Shown here one piece after another: positions 53,215 through 61,804 of a stretch of 64,000 nt of DNA. Where the stretch lies: the NCBI RefSeq assembly GCF_019049255.1, contig NZ_JAGMUJ010000084.1, forward strand, positions 124,001-188,000, given 5' to 3'. This DNA is from Streptomyces sp. AC558_RSS880 (GTDB lineage Bacteria; Actinomycetota; Actinomycetes; Streptomycetales; Streptomycetaceae). The position numbers were made by a program, and so were the translations under genes. How positions within the stretch are numbered: position 1 is the stretch's first letter; every line of letters begins with the position of its first letter. A model generated the notes under the pieces. It did not search any database, was not told where the DNA came from, and saw nothing but the letters and a program-made list of their open reading frames with translations.

Positions 53215-54405
53215 CTATGCGAGGGCCCTCGCACCGGCCCGGTCGGGCGCGGTGGCCAGGCGGTGCCGGCGCTTCGGCATGCCGAAGGTCGGGTGGGCGA
53301 TGCCCCACCCGGCCCCCATGAGCACGCCCGACTTGAGCCGTGCGGCGGTCCGGCCGCCCAGGTACCAGGACTTCGACCGGACGTCCCCGTCCACCATCTG
53401 GAAGATCGCGTCCCGCCGTCCGAGGCTGATGTGGTTGCCGTAGTACTTCAGCCCGGTGACCGGGACCTCACTGCCCGTCAGGCGTGCGATGATCGCGGCC
53501 GTCGCCTGCATGTTGGTGACGCCGGCCGAGGCGCAGGACATCGGCAGCGGCCGGCCGTTCTCGCCGATCGCGTAGGCGCAGTCGCCGGCGGCGTAGACGT
53601 CCGGGTGCGAGACCGAACGCATGGTGCGGTCGACGACGATCTGGCCGGTCCCGGCGACCTCCAGGCCGCTGGAGGCCGCGAGGGGGTGCACGGCGAACCC
53701 GGCCGACCACACGGTCACGTCGGCCGGGACGGACGTACCGTCGGCGGCGATCGCCCGTGTCGGCTCGACGGCTTCGATGCCGGTGTGCGCGTGGACGGTG
53801 ACGCCGAGCCGGTCGAAGGCCCGGCTCAGGTGACGGCGGGCCTTCGGGGAGAGCCAGGCGCCCGGTTCGCCGCGGGCGGCGAGCGCGACCGAGAGGTCGG
53901 GCCGGGACTCGGCGAGCTCGGTGGCCGTCTCGATGCCGGTCAGCCCCTCACCGACGACCAGCACGGTGCCGCCCTCGCCCAGGCCGGCCAGGCGCTCGCG
54001 CAGACGCAGCGCCGAGGAGCGGCCGGTCACGTCGAAGGCGTACTCGGCCACGCCGGGGACGTCATGGTGGGCGACGGAGCTGCCGAGCGCGTAGAGAAGG
54101 GTGTCGTACGCGAGTTCGCCGTCGCTCCCCTCACCGGTCACGGTGACGGTCCTGCGCTCGGGGTCGACGCCGGTGACGCGCGCCAGGCGCAACCGCACCC
54201 CGGTGCCCGCGAACACGTCGGCGAGCTTGCGGAACGTGAGGTCCTGGCCGCTCGCGAGCTGGTGGAGCCGCATCCGCTCGACGAAGTCGGGCTCGGCGTT
54301 GACGACGGTGATCTCGGTGTCGGCGGGCGAGAGCCGGCGGGCCAGGTTCCCGGCGGCGAAGGCTCCGGCGTATCCGGCGCCGAGTACGACGATGCGGTGC
54401 TTCAT
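53215..54405 (-). CDS. FAD-dependent oxidoreductase (type II NADH dehydrogenase-like)
   Basis: A 396-residue two-dinucleotide-fold flavoprotein. FAD motif VVLGAGYAGAFAAG, NAD(P) motif VLVVGEGLTGIE and the terminal FAD motif DVYAAGDCAYAI are all in place. Its ATG is preceded by an ECF41-like promoter. Oxidoreductases are among the usual genetic partners of ECF41 factors. It oxidises NAD(P)H and passes electrons to an unknown acceptor such as a quinone. Confidence 0.88.
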   Translation of the reverse strand: MKHRIVVLGAGYAGAFAAGNLARRLSPADTEITVVNAEPDFVERMRLHQLASGQDLTFRKLADVFAGTGVRLRLARVTGVDPERRTVTVTGEGSDGELAYDTLLYALGSSVAHHDVPGVAEYAFDVTGRSSALRLRERLAGLGEGGTVLVVGEGLTGIETATELAESRPDLSVALAARGEPGAWLSPKARRHLSRAFDRLGVTVHAHTGIEAVEPTRAIAADGTSVPADVTVWSAGFAVHPLAASSGLEVAGTGQIVVDRTMRSVSHPDVYAAGDCAYAIGENGRPLPMSCASAGVTNMQATAAIIARLTGSEVPVTGLKYYGNHISLGRRDAIFQMVDGDVRSKSWYLGGRTAARLKSGVLMGAGWGIAHPTFGMPKRRHRLATAPDRAGARALA

Positions 54406-54417
54406 GACGTTGCTCCT

Positions 54418-54446
54418 GTCTCGTTCGCGTGCCCCTTGAACGAGAC
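54418..54446. promoter_or_regulatory. Inverted repeat upstream of the oxidoreductase-ECF operon
   Basis: GTCTCGTTC and GAACGAGAC are perfect 9-base arms separated by 11 bases. The site begins 13 bases upstream of the oxidoreductase ATG and overlaps the proposed minus-10, so it could be an operator or a 5' leader hairpin. Confidence 0.5.
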
Positions 54447-54465
54447 CGCGTTCCGATCCCTGACA
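54439..54465 (-). promoter_or_regulatory. ECF41-like promoter of the oxidoreductase-sigma operon
   Basis: On the minus strand TGTCAGG (54459-54465) is followed after exactly 16 bases by CGTT (54439-54442). From memory the ECF41 consensus is TGTCACA-N16-CGTC, so the first five and first three bases match with the right spacing. This supports autoregulation by the sigma factor at 52266-53204. Confidence 0.55.
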
Positions 54466-54617
54466 GGAACCGGCTGTGATTCAGGTCACTGGGCTCAGGA
54501 CGGCCGGATGCGCCTCATGTCGCTGGCCGGCGTTCCCGGATCGCCGCCGAGGCGGGCCGCGGACCCCGCTGCCCGGCCACCACGACGCGGCTGTCCGGCG
54601 CGGCGTATCCTGCGCCC

Positions 54618-55328
54618 GTGGGACTGCGGTTCGAGACGCGCCGGTCCGACTCGCCGTGGGTCGACACCGTGTGGACATGCACAAGCGAGCAGGTCACGGC
54701 GATGACGTCCGTCGCAGGGGTGCGGCTGGGCCTGGTGTTCTGGAGGCAGGACGGCCGGGCGTACGCGGGCATCACCGGCCCCGAGACCCGCACCGGCACG
54801 GCACCGGTGCCGGAGGGTGCGGCCTTCACGGGCGTCGAGTTCGCCGTGGGCACCTCGTTGCGGGCCGTGGCCACGCCGGCGTTGGTCGACGGCGGCATCG
54901 GGCTCCCCGACACCACGTGCCGGACGTTCCGGCTGGACGGTTCACGCTTCGAGACGCCCGGCCCCGATGACGCCGAGGCCCTGGTCGGGCGTCTCGTCCG
55001 GGCCGGGATCGTGGTCCGCGACCCGCTCGTCGCCGAGGTGCTGCGAGGTCACCGCCCGGCGCTCTCGGGCCGCACCGTCGAACGCCGGTTCCGCGCCGCG
55101 ACCGGGCTGACGCGGGGCGCCGTCAGGCAGATCGAGCGGGCCCGCGCGGCGGCGCGGCTGCTGTCGGCCGGCGACCGGGCCGCCGACGTCGTCGCCGAGC
55201 TCGACTACTTCGACGAGCCGCACCTGGCCAGGGCACTGCGCTGCTACGTCGGACGCACCGCCGGGCAGCTGCGCGAGGGCGCCGGCGGCGCGATCGCCCT
55301 CGAGGTGGATCAGCGCCTGACGTCGTAG
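54618..55328 (+). CDS. AraC-like helix-turn-helix regulator
   Basis: A 236-residue protein with an unassigned N-terminal half and a C-terminal AraC-type double helix-turn-helix: SGRTVERRFRAATGLTRGAV and later AADVVAELDYFDEPHLARAL followed by VGRTAGQLRE. GTG 54618 is the start. It ends 19 bases inside the 3' end of the convergent DHFR-like gene, which is its likely neighbour target. The effector is unknown. Confidence 0.85.
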   Translation: MGLRFETRRSDSPWVDTVWTCTSEQVTAMTSVAGVRLGLVFWRQDGRAYAGITGPETRTGTAPVPEGAAFTGVEFAVGTSLRAVATPALVDGGIGLPDTTCRTFRLDGSRFETPGPDDAEALVGRLVRAGIVVRDPLVAEVLRGHRPALSGRTVERRFRAATGLTRGAVRQIERARAAARLLSAGDRAADVVAELDYFDEPHLARALRCYVGRTAGQLREGAGGAIALEVDQRLTS

Positions 55329-55885
55329 ACCAGCTTCAGGATCCCGTTCGAGTAGCTCTCCGACTCCCGCAGCGTCAGCATCCGCTTGTCCCGGTCGGCC
55401 CGGTCGAACAGGCTCTTGCCGGCACCGAGCAGTACGGGGAAGACGAGCAGGTTGTACTGGTCGATCAGGCCCGCGTCCGACAGCCGCCGGGCCAGCTCCG
55501 CGCTCCCGTGGATGAAGATCGCGCCGCCCTCGCCCTCCTTGAGCGCGGCGACGTCCTCGCTCGAGCGCAGGATCGTCGTCGGCCCCCACCCGTCGACGAG
55601 GGCGTCGTCGGTCAGCGTGGTCGACACCACGTACTTGGGCAACTCCTTGTAGTCGGTGTGGTCCGGTGAGCCGGGCCAGACCTTCGCGAACGCCTCGTAG
55701 CTGCGGCGGCCGAACATCAGCGCCGTCGTGTCGGTGAGTTCCTCCTCCTTCAACGACCAGGCCTCCGGGACGAATTCGAGGTCCTTGACCACCCAGCCGC
55801 CGCTGCGGTGCCCCTCCTCCGGTCCGCCGGGCGAGTCCACGACGCCGTCGAGCGACATGAAACCGGTGTAGACCACATTGCGCAC
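55310..55885 (-). CDS. Dihydrofolate reductase family protein
   Basis: A 191-residue RibD C-terminal-like reductase: VVYTGFMSLDGVVDSPGGPE, ALMFGRRSYEAFAKVWPG and a cofactor-binding IFIHGSAELARRLSDAGLI. The GTG start has AGGAGA upstream. It is a paralogue of the gene at 23254-23862. Its 3' end overlaps the convergent AraC-like gene. Substrate unknown. Confidence 0.85.
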   Translation of the reverse strand: MRNVVYTGFMSLDGVVDSPGGPEEGHRSGGWVVKDLEFVPEAWSLKEEELTDTTALMFGRRSYEAFAKVWPGSPDHTDYKELPKYVVSTTLTDDALVDGWGPTTILRSSEDVAALKEGEGGAIFIHGSAELARRLSDAGLIDQYNLLVFPVLLGAGKSLFDRADRDKRMLTLRESESYSNGILKLVYDVRR

Positions 55886-56157
55886 GGTGCTGTCTCCTCA
55901 TGCTCGGGCACGCTGCCGGGTTCACGCTAGAACACAGCCGCGGCGGCCGTCTTGGACAGAAACGACAGCCGTGCGACGAGGGCGAGATCGGAGGCCGCGC
56001 GGGCCGGGGCCGGGCCGCGCGCCGGACCTCAGCCCCGTTGAGGGCGTCCGGTCACCGCTGCGGCGCGGCAGCCGGGCCGGCACCGCCTCCACCGTTCCCG
56101 ACCTCCTGACGCGCGTCCTCCGGCACGGCCTCCGCGGGATCCGGTACCGCGCCGGCG

Positions 56158-56715
56158 TCAGCGGTTCCGGGGAGTCAGCACCCCTTGGAGCAGTGCGCCG
56201 TACCGTGACACCAGTTCCGTGCGGTCCATCCGGAGCAGCCCCTCGTCCCCGACCACCCACAGTGCGTACAGCAGTCCCCCCGCCAAGGCGGCCGCCGTGC
56301 GCGCGCGGACGTCGGCGTCGGGGCCGGACAGGCGACGGCGCAGTGGTGCGACGAAGAGGTACTCGTGCGTGTCGCGCAGACGTTCGCGGATCTGCGGTCC
56401 GTTGCTGCCGTGCACCAGGGCCAGGAAGACGCCCCGCGCGGAACCGTCGAGTTCGACGAGGAGTTCGGCGAGCCGGTCCCCCAGCCGCTCCAGTGGCACG
56501 TCGAGCAGCGGCTCGTCGTCGATCGTCAGGTGCATCGTCTCCAGGAACAGGAGCTCTTTGCTCTTGAAATGACGGATCACCAGTGCGGGATCCGTGTCGG
56601 CCGCCGCCGCGATCTGGCGGACGGTGGTCCTGGAGAAGCCCTGGTCCCGGAAGAGCCGGGCAGCGGCTGAGTGGATGGCCTCGCGGGTCGTGGCGCTGGA
56701 GCCGGTCTGCAGCAT
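56158..56715 (-). CDS. TetR family transcriptional regulator
   Basis: A 185-residue regulator. The N-terminal helix-turn-helix is AIHSAAARLFRDQGFSRTTV then RQIAAAADTDPALVIRHFKS; the C-terminal ligand domain is helical. It is divergent from a secreted lipase gene, and a perfect palindrome (56811-56825) lies between them, so it probably represses itself, the lipase, or both. Confidence 0.9.
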   Translation of the reverse strand: MLQTGSSATTREAIHSAAARLFRDQGFSRTTVRQIAAAADTDPALVIRHFKSKELLFLETMHLTIDDEPLLDVPLERLGDRLAELLVELDGSARGVFLALVHGSNGPQIRERLRDTHEYLFVAPLRRRLSGPDADVRARTAAALAGGLLYALWVVGDEGLLRMDRTELVSRYGALLQGVLTPRNR

Positions 56716-56810
56716 GCGGGACAGGATAGGGGCCCGGCGCTTCGCAACTGCGGGTTCGCGCGTGTACGGAGGGCGAGCCGGGGTCTTTCGTGAGCGTTTC
56801 GAGAAGTCCG

Positions 56811-56825
56811 GTCAACAATGTTGAC
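56811..56825. promoter_or_regulatory. Perfect palindrome between divergent TetR regulator and lipase genes
   Basis: GTCAACAATGTTGAC is a 15-base perfect dyad, 95 bases before the TetR start and 142 before the lipase start. Size and position suit a TetR-family operator. Confidence 0.6.
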
Positions 56826-56967
56826 TCCCTCTCGGGAGGCCTGCACATTACTTGTCGGTAGAACCGTTCGGTAATCGCGCGGCCCGGCACTCCCCCACAC
56901 TCGAACCGCTCCGTCCCCACCAACGGCACGCCCCACCGACCACCCCGCTCCCGAGAAGAGGGATCGC

Positions 56968-57840
56968 ATGCCGAAACACGTCCTGCGAAATGTCATGGCC
57001 ACATCAACAGCGCTCGTCAGCACGCTCACCCTCGGCCTCACGGGCGGCACCGCGCACGCCTCCGCCCCGCTGGACTACGTCGCCCTCGGCGACAGCTACA
57101 GCGCCGGCTCCGGCGTGCTGCCCGTGGACCTCACCAACCTGCTGTGCCTGCGCTCCACCGCGAACTACCCCCACGTGATCGCCGCCCGGACGGGCGCCCG
57201 CCTGAAGGACGTGACCTGCGGCGCCGCCCAGACGAAGGACTTCACCACATCGCAGTACCCCGGGGTCGCACCCCAGGTGAACGCACTCGGCGCGGACACC
57301 GACCTGGTGACGCTGACGATCGGCGGCAACGACAACGGCACCTTCATCAACGCCATGACGGCCTGCGGCACCGCGGGTGTCCTCAGCGGCGGCAAGGGCA
57401 GCCCCTGCAAGGACACGTACGGCACCTCCTTCACCGACCAGATCGACGCGAACACCTACCCCGCGCTGAAGACCGCCCTGCAGACCGTACGCGCCAAGGC
57501 CCCCAACGCCCGCGTGGCCGTCCTGGGTTACCCGTGGATCACTCCGGCCGAGGCCGACCCGTCCTGCTTCGTGAAGCTGCCGATCGCCGCCGGTGACGTG
57601 CCCTACGTACGGGGCATCCAGACACACCTCAACGCGGCCGTCGAACGCGCCAGCGCGGAAGCCGGCGCCACCTATGTGGACTTCTCCCGCGTCTCCGAGG
57701 GCCACGACGCGTGCAAGCCCGGCGGCACCCGCTGGATCGAGCCCCTCCTCTTCGGCGGCAGCCTCGTGCCCGTCCACCCCAACGCCCTCGGAGAGCGGCG
57801 TATGGCCGAGCACACCATGAGCGTCCTCGGACTGGGCTGA
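56968..57840 (+). CDS. Secreted SGNH/GDSL lipase
   Basis: A 290-residue exported esterase; the signal peptide ends near AHASAP. Block I YVALGDSYSAGSG carries the nucleophile Ser, block III is TIGGNDNG and block V VPVHPNALG supplies the His. Three pairs of cysteines (LCLRS, VTCGAA, TACGTA, SPCKDTY, PSCFVK, DACKPGG) fit the disulfide-rich Streptomyces lipase type. AGAAGAGGG is upstream of ATG 56968. It hydrolyses extracellular lipids; control by the divergent TetR protein is inferred. Confidence 0.88.
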   Translation: MPKHVLRNVMATSTALVSTLTLGLTGGTAHASAPLDYVALGDSYSAGSGVLPVDLTNLLCLRSTANYPHVIAARTGARLKDVTCGAAQTKDFTTSQYPGVAPQVNALGADTDLVTLTIGGNDNGTFINAMTACGTAGVLSGGKGSPCKDTYGTSFTDQIDANTYPALKTALQTVRAKAPNARVAVLGYPWITPAEADPSCFVKLPIAAGDVPYVRGIQTHLNAAVERASAEAGATYVDFSRVSEGHDACKPGGTRWIEPLLFGGSLVPVHPNALGERRMAEHTMSVLGLG

Positions 57841-57918
57841 CGGCGACGCACTCCACCCTCGACGAGGTCGGACGCGACGCCTCCGTCCGGGAGCGCCGTC
57901 CTCCGCTCCGACCGCCCG

Positions 57919-58749
57919 TCAGGGGGCGGCGGGCGGCCGGCGCTTGTGGTCGGTGAGGCGGTAGTGGCGGACGATCGTTTCGAAGGCCGGCTCGTCCACC
58001 GGCTTGCCCTCCAGGAAGTCGTCGATGGCGTCGTAGGTCACCCCGAGCGCGTCCTCGTCGGCCTTGCCCGCGTCGAGGCTCTCCAGATCGGCCGTGGGGG
58101 TCTTCCGCACCAGTTCGTCCGGCGCGCCCAGCGCCTCCGTGACGGCGCGCACCCGGCGCTTGGTCAGGCCGGCCAGCGGGACCAGGTCGGCGGCGCCGTC
58201 GCCGAACTTGGTGAAGAACCCGGTGACCGCCTCGGCGGCGTGGTCCGTGCCGACGACCAGGCCGTCGTGGGCGCCGGCCACCGCGTACTGGGCGATCATG
58301 CGCTGGCGCGCCTTGATGTTGCCGTGCACGAAGTCCTGGTGGCGGGCGTCGCGGAACTTCACTCCGGCGGCCAGCGCGGCCTCGAGCGCGGCATCGGCGG
58401 CGGGCTTGATGTCCACGGTCAGCACATGGTCGGCCCGGATGAAGGAGAGCGCGAGCCGGGCGTCGTGCTCGTCGGCCTGGACCCCGTAGGGCAGGCGCAT
58501 CGCGTGGAACCGCGCTTCGTGTCCGCCGGCCCGCGCCCGTTCGACGGCGAGCTGGCACAGCCGGCCCGCGGCGGTGGAGTCGACGCCACCGCTGATGCCG
58601 AGCACGAGGGAACGCCGACCGGTGGAAGTCAGCCGCTCGGCGAGGAAGGCCACCCGGCGCTCGATCTCCCGCTCGACTTCGAAGGCCCCGGCGACGCCCA
58701 GTTCCCGGGCGATCTCCCGCTGCAGGGCGACGGACGCCGACTCGTTCAC
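57919..58749 (-). CDS. nadE: Ammonia-dependent NAD+ synthase
   Basis: A 276-residue NadE of normal single-domain length. It has the ATP pyrophosphatase loop LVLGISGGVDSTAAGRL, HGNIKARQRMIAQYAVAG, VVGTDHAAEAVTGFFTKFGD and the C-terminal PTADLESLDAGKADE. It converts deamido-NAD to NAD with ATP and free ammonia; no glutaminase domain is fused. GTG 58749 follows GAGGAG; the longer open frame upstream adds non-conserved residues. It converges on the lipase gene. Confidence 0.92.
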   Translation of the reverse strand: MNESASVALQREIARELGVAGAFEVEREIERRVAFLAERLTSTGRRSLVLGISGGVDSTAAGRLCQLAVERARAGGHEARFHAMRLPYGVQADEHDARLALSFIRADHVLTVDIKPAADAALEAALAAGVKFRDARHQDFVHGNIKARQRMIAQYAVAGAHDGLVVGTDHAAEAVTGFFTKFGDGAADLVPLAGLTKRRVRAVTEALGAPDELVRKTPTADLESLDAGKADEDALGVTYDAIDDFLEGKPVDEPAFETIVRHYRLTDHKRRPPAAP

Positions 58750-59002
58750 GTCTGCTCCTCGTTCCGGCTCACGATGTGCTGTCGCCTCCCCTGCTACCCG
58801 GGAGCTCTCCGGGGAATCCGGACAGGAGGGAACGTACTTCGGAACAGCCGAGGGAGCCCCGCGCCGGGGCAGGGGATCGTGACGGAACCACAAGGAGCGG
58901 AACGCTGCCCGTGACGGCCGGCATCCGGACGGGCTGCGGGCGCACCGGGCCCCGACGGCGCAGGCGGTCTCCCGCTGAAGGGCCGTAGGGGCCCCGCGTG
59001 GT

Positions 59003-59947
59003 CTACGCCGCTGCGGCGTTGTCCCGCTCCAGCGCCGCGCGCAGCCAGTCGTCCGCGGAGCCCGGGGTCGGCTCCGGTCGGCTGCCCGGCGGCGTGAGCA
59101 CCACGGCCGTCAGCTCCCAGTACCGGTCCAGACGCGGCCCGGCCGCGAGTCGCGCGGCCAGCAGGCGGCGGAACTCCCGGGTGTCCCGGCTGCCGTACGC
59201 GCCCGCGTACGCCGCCACGTAGGCGTCCAGCGCCTCACCCGGGTACGGATCCCGTACCCGGCGCAGCTGCGGGCCCGCGAGCTCGTACGCCTCGGCAAGG
59301 CCCGCGTACAACACGGCCGCCCCGCGGGCCCCGGCCACCCGGTGCACCTCCGGCTGGGGCTGCCGGCCGCCCGGGCAGGGGGCCGTCGTCATCATGTGCA
59401 GCCGGGTGAAGGCGAGCACCTGCGCCGGGGCCGGCGCGTCGGGCGGCTGTGGAACGGCCACTTCCAGAAACGCCGCCGTCGCCCGGGCCGGCATGCGCGG
59501 CGGCAGCCAGGCACGCCAGAACCGGACCAGCGGTGCCACGCTCGGCGGGGTGCCCATCACGCCGATCAGCCTCAGCAGGTCGGCCTGCTCCGCGGGCGGG
59601 CACTCCCGCACGAGCTGCAGCGCCGCCTCCCGCCAGCGCAACGTCCTCAGCTCATCACCCAGTTCGCGCAGGCGGCCCGCGACGGCGTCCTCCAGTGCAC
59701 GGCCCGCCGGGCCCTCGTCCTCGAGGACCCGGCGCACCTCGGGCAGCGGCAGGTCGAGGGTGCGCAGGGAGCGGATCAGACGCAGCCGCTCCAGCGCGTC
59801 GGGACCGTACCGGCGGTGCCCGCCGCCGCTGCGGGATGCCTCGGGCAGCAGACCCCGGTCGGAGTAGAAACGGACGGTCTTCACGGTGGTACCCGCGCGC
59901 TCGGCGAGCTCACCGATGCTCCAGAAGACCTCGTGGGGCGTGGACAG
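59003..59947 (-). CDS. MerR family regulator, apparently with a CTG start
   Basis: A 314-residue regulator. The DNA-binding domain reads WSIGELAERAGTTVKTVRFY, then SDRGLLPEASRSGGGHRRYG; residues after about 100 form a helical effector domain. ATG or GTG starts are absent between the upstream stop and GTG 59884, and starting at that GTG would cut off half of the first helix-turn-helix. CTG 59947 has GGAGGGAGG five bases upstream and restores the whole domain. It abuts a 19-base-spacer promoter (59948-59978) reading toward the hydrolase gene, its likely target. Confidence 0.8.
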   Translation of the reverse strand: MSTPHEVFWSIGELAERAGTTVKTVRFYSDRGLLPEASRSGGGHRRYGPDALERLRLIRSLRTLDLPLPEVRRVLEDEGPAGRALEDAVAGRLRELGDELRTLRWREAALQLVRECPPAEQADLLRLIGVMGTPPSVAPLVRFWRAWLPPRMPARATAAFLEVAVPQPPDAPAPAQVLAFTRLHMMTTAPCPGGRQPQPEVHRVAGARGAAVLYAGLAEAYELAGPQLRRVRDPYPGEALDAYVAAYAGAYGSRDTREFRRLLAARLAAGPRLDRYWELTAVVLTPPGSRPEPTPGSADDWLRAALERDNAAAA

Positions 59948-59978
59948 TTGAACCTCCCTCCGGGGGAGTTCCTACGGT
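59948..59978 (+). promoter_or_regulatory. MerR-type promoter with 19-base spacer, toward the two-domain hydrolase
   Basis: TTGAAC (59948-59953) and TACGGT (59973-59978) are separated by 19 bases, the overlong spacing that MerR activators correct by twisting DNA. The spacer holds an imperfect dyad (AACCTCCC with GGGGGAGTT). The same bases, on the other strand, are the ribosome site of the MerR gene. Confidence 0.6.
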
Positions 59979-60070
59979 ACCGGCGCACGCGGGCCGGGCG
60001 TACGCCCCGGTCCGCGGACCACGGCGTACGCGACCGGCGCGACGTCATGTGACGGACCCGAGGAGGGATC

Positions 60071-61591
60071 GTGACCGTATTCATCATGGTGGCGGGCGTG
60101 TTCACCGGTGCCCATGTGTGGCAGGAGACGGCCGAGCGGCTGGCCGCGGCGGGCAGCGTGGTGCACGCGGTCCCCCTCACCGGCCTCGACGCGGACCGTC
60201 CCGCCGGGCCGGCCTCCGTCGATCTGGAGACACACATCGCGGACGTGATCGCGGCGATCGACGCGGTGGACGCGGCGTCCGGCCAGGAGATCGTGCTCGT
60301 CGGCCACGGCTACGGGATCCATCCGGTGCTCGGCGCGGCCGACCGGCGGCCGTCGCGCGTCGCCCGCGTCGTGTTCCTGGACTCCGGGATGCCGCAGAAC
60401 GGCGCCCCGGCCCTGACCGCCGTACCGGACCGGGCCCTGCGAGCGCGGCTGGCCGAGCGGGCCCAGCGCGGTGAACGCGCGGGCGGGTTGACGCCACCGT
60501 CCCGTGACGAGTGGCCGCGCTGGGGCAGCGTCACCGGCCTCTCCGCCGCGGCGTTGGACCGGCTCACCGTTCTCGCCGCGCCGCAGCCGCTCGGCACCCT
60601 GCTCCAGCCGCTGCGGCTGACCGGAGCGGTGGCCGCGGTGCCCACCACCGGGGTGCTGTGCACCCATAACGGCGCCGGCATCGACCTGGTGCAACGGCTC
60701 GTCGACTTCGGCGACCCCGCACTGGCCGCCCTGACCGGCCCTCAGGTCACCTTCTTCGAACTGCCCACCGGGCACTGGCCGATGCTGTCCTGCCCCGCCG
60801 AACTGGCGGACGTCCTGCTGCGGGCCGCGGCCGGCGAGGGGCACCACCTGCGACCGGTCGGCGCCGGCGCGCCGCCCGCCCATCTGCGCCCGTTCCCGCT
60901 GGACGTGCCCGAACTGCCCCGGGACCGCAGGGGACAGGTCGACTTGTACGTTCCCTCCGCCGAGGGCCCGCGACCGGCCGTGGTCTTCGTGCACGGCGGC
61001 CCGGTGCCCGCCGGAGCCCGGCCGACCCCGCGCGACTGGCCGACCCTCGTGGGACACGCCCGCCTGGCGGCCGCCGAGGGTGTGATCGGCGTGACCCTCG
61101 ACCACCGGCTGCACGACATCGCCGACTACGAGCGCGCCGCCGACGACGTCACCGCCGCGGTGGAACTGGTGCGGGCCGATCCCCGGGTGGACGCCGACCG
61201 GATCGCTCTGTGGTTCTTCTCCGGTGGCGGTCTGCTCTCCGCGGACTGGCTGACAAGGCCCCCGGCCTGGCTGCGCTGCCTGGCCGCCTCCTACCCGATC
61301 CTGGCGCCGCTGCCCGACTGGGGGCTGACCGACAGCCGGTTCCACCCGGCCCGGGCGGTCGCGCACGCGGGCGCCCTGCCCTTCGTCCTCCTCCGCGCGG
61401 GGCGGGAGACACCCGGGATCGCCGCCACCGTGGAGGCGTTCGTGAACGCGGCCGAGGGCTGTGCGGCGCACCTGGAACTGGTCGACGTCCCGAACGGCCA
61501 CCACGGCTTCGAGACCCTCGACGCGCCCGAGGAGACCCGCCCGGCCCTGCTCCACGCGATGCGCTCGGTGGTGACCCACCTGACCGGCTGA
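60071..61591 (+). CDS. Tandem two-domain alpha/beta hydrolase
   Basis: A 506-residue fusion of two alpha/beta hydrolase units. The first (1-265) has IVLVGHGYGIHP, where the nucleophile position is Gly, so it is probably inactive; it ends with the His-containing ELPTGHWPMLSCP. The second (about 275-506) has VVFVHGGPVPAG, a Ser at the elbow in LWFFSGGGLLSADWL and the late His in PNGHHGFETLD, so it can be catalytic. GTG 60071 follows AGGAGGG. It is probably switched on by the divergent MerR regulator. Substrate unknown. Confidence 0.82.
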   Translation: MTVFIMVAGVFTGAHVWQETAERLAAAGSVVHAVPLTGLDADRPAGPASVDLETHIADVIAAIDAVDAASGQEIVLVGHGYGIHPVLGAADRRPSRVARVVFLDSGMPQNGAPALTAVPDRALRARLAERAQRGERAGGLTPPSRDEWPRWGSVTGLSAAALDRLTVLAAPQPLGTLLQPLRLTGAVAAVPTTGVLCTHNGAGIDLVQRLVDFGDPALAALTGPQVTFFELPTGHWPMLSCPAELADVLLRAAAGEGHHLRPVGAGAPPAHLRPFPLDVPELPRDRRGQVDLYVPSAEGPRPAVVFVHGGPVPAGARPTPRDWPTLVGHARLAAAEGVIGVTLDHRLHDIADYERAADDVTAAVELVRADPRVDADRIALWFFSGGGLLSADWLTRPPAWLRCLAASYPILAPLPDWGLTDSRFHPARAVAHAGALPFVLLRAGRETPGIAATVEAFVNAAEGCAAHLELVDVPNGHHGFETLDAPEETRPALLHAMRSVVTHLTG

Positions 61592-61804
61592 CACCCGGAC
61601 CGCGCACCGTGCCCTGCTCGCCGGCGACCTCGACCGCGTCGATCGCCTTCGGCCGATCCGCCGCTGAAGGACGGGGCGCCGACGGGCAAGGACCGTGCGG
61701 GCCGCCGGCTCGCGCCGGCTCCTCGGTGCCGGGGATCCCGCGTATCGCGGGCGTATCGAAAATCGCATACGCCGTCGCAACGGCCCTCCGCCTCCAATGG
61801 GGGC

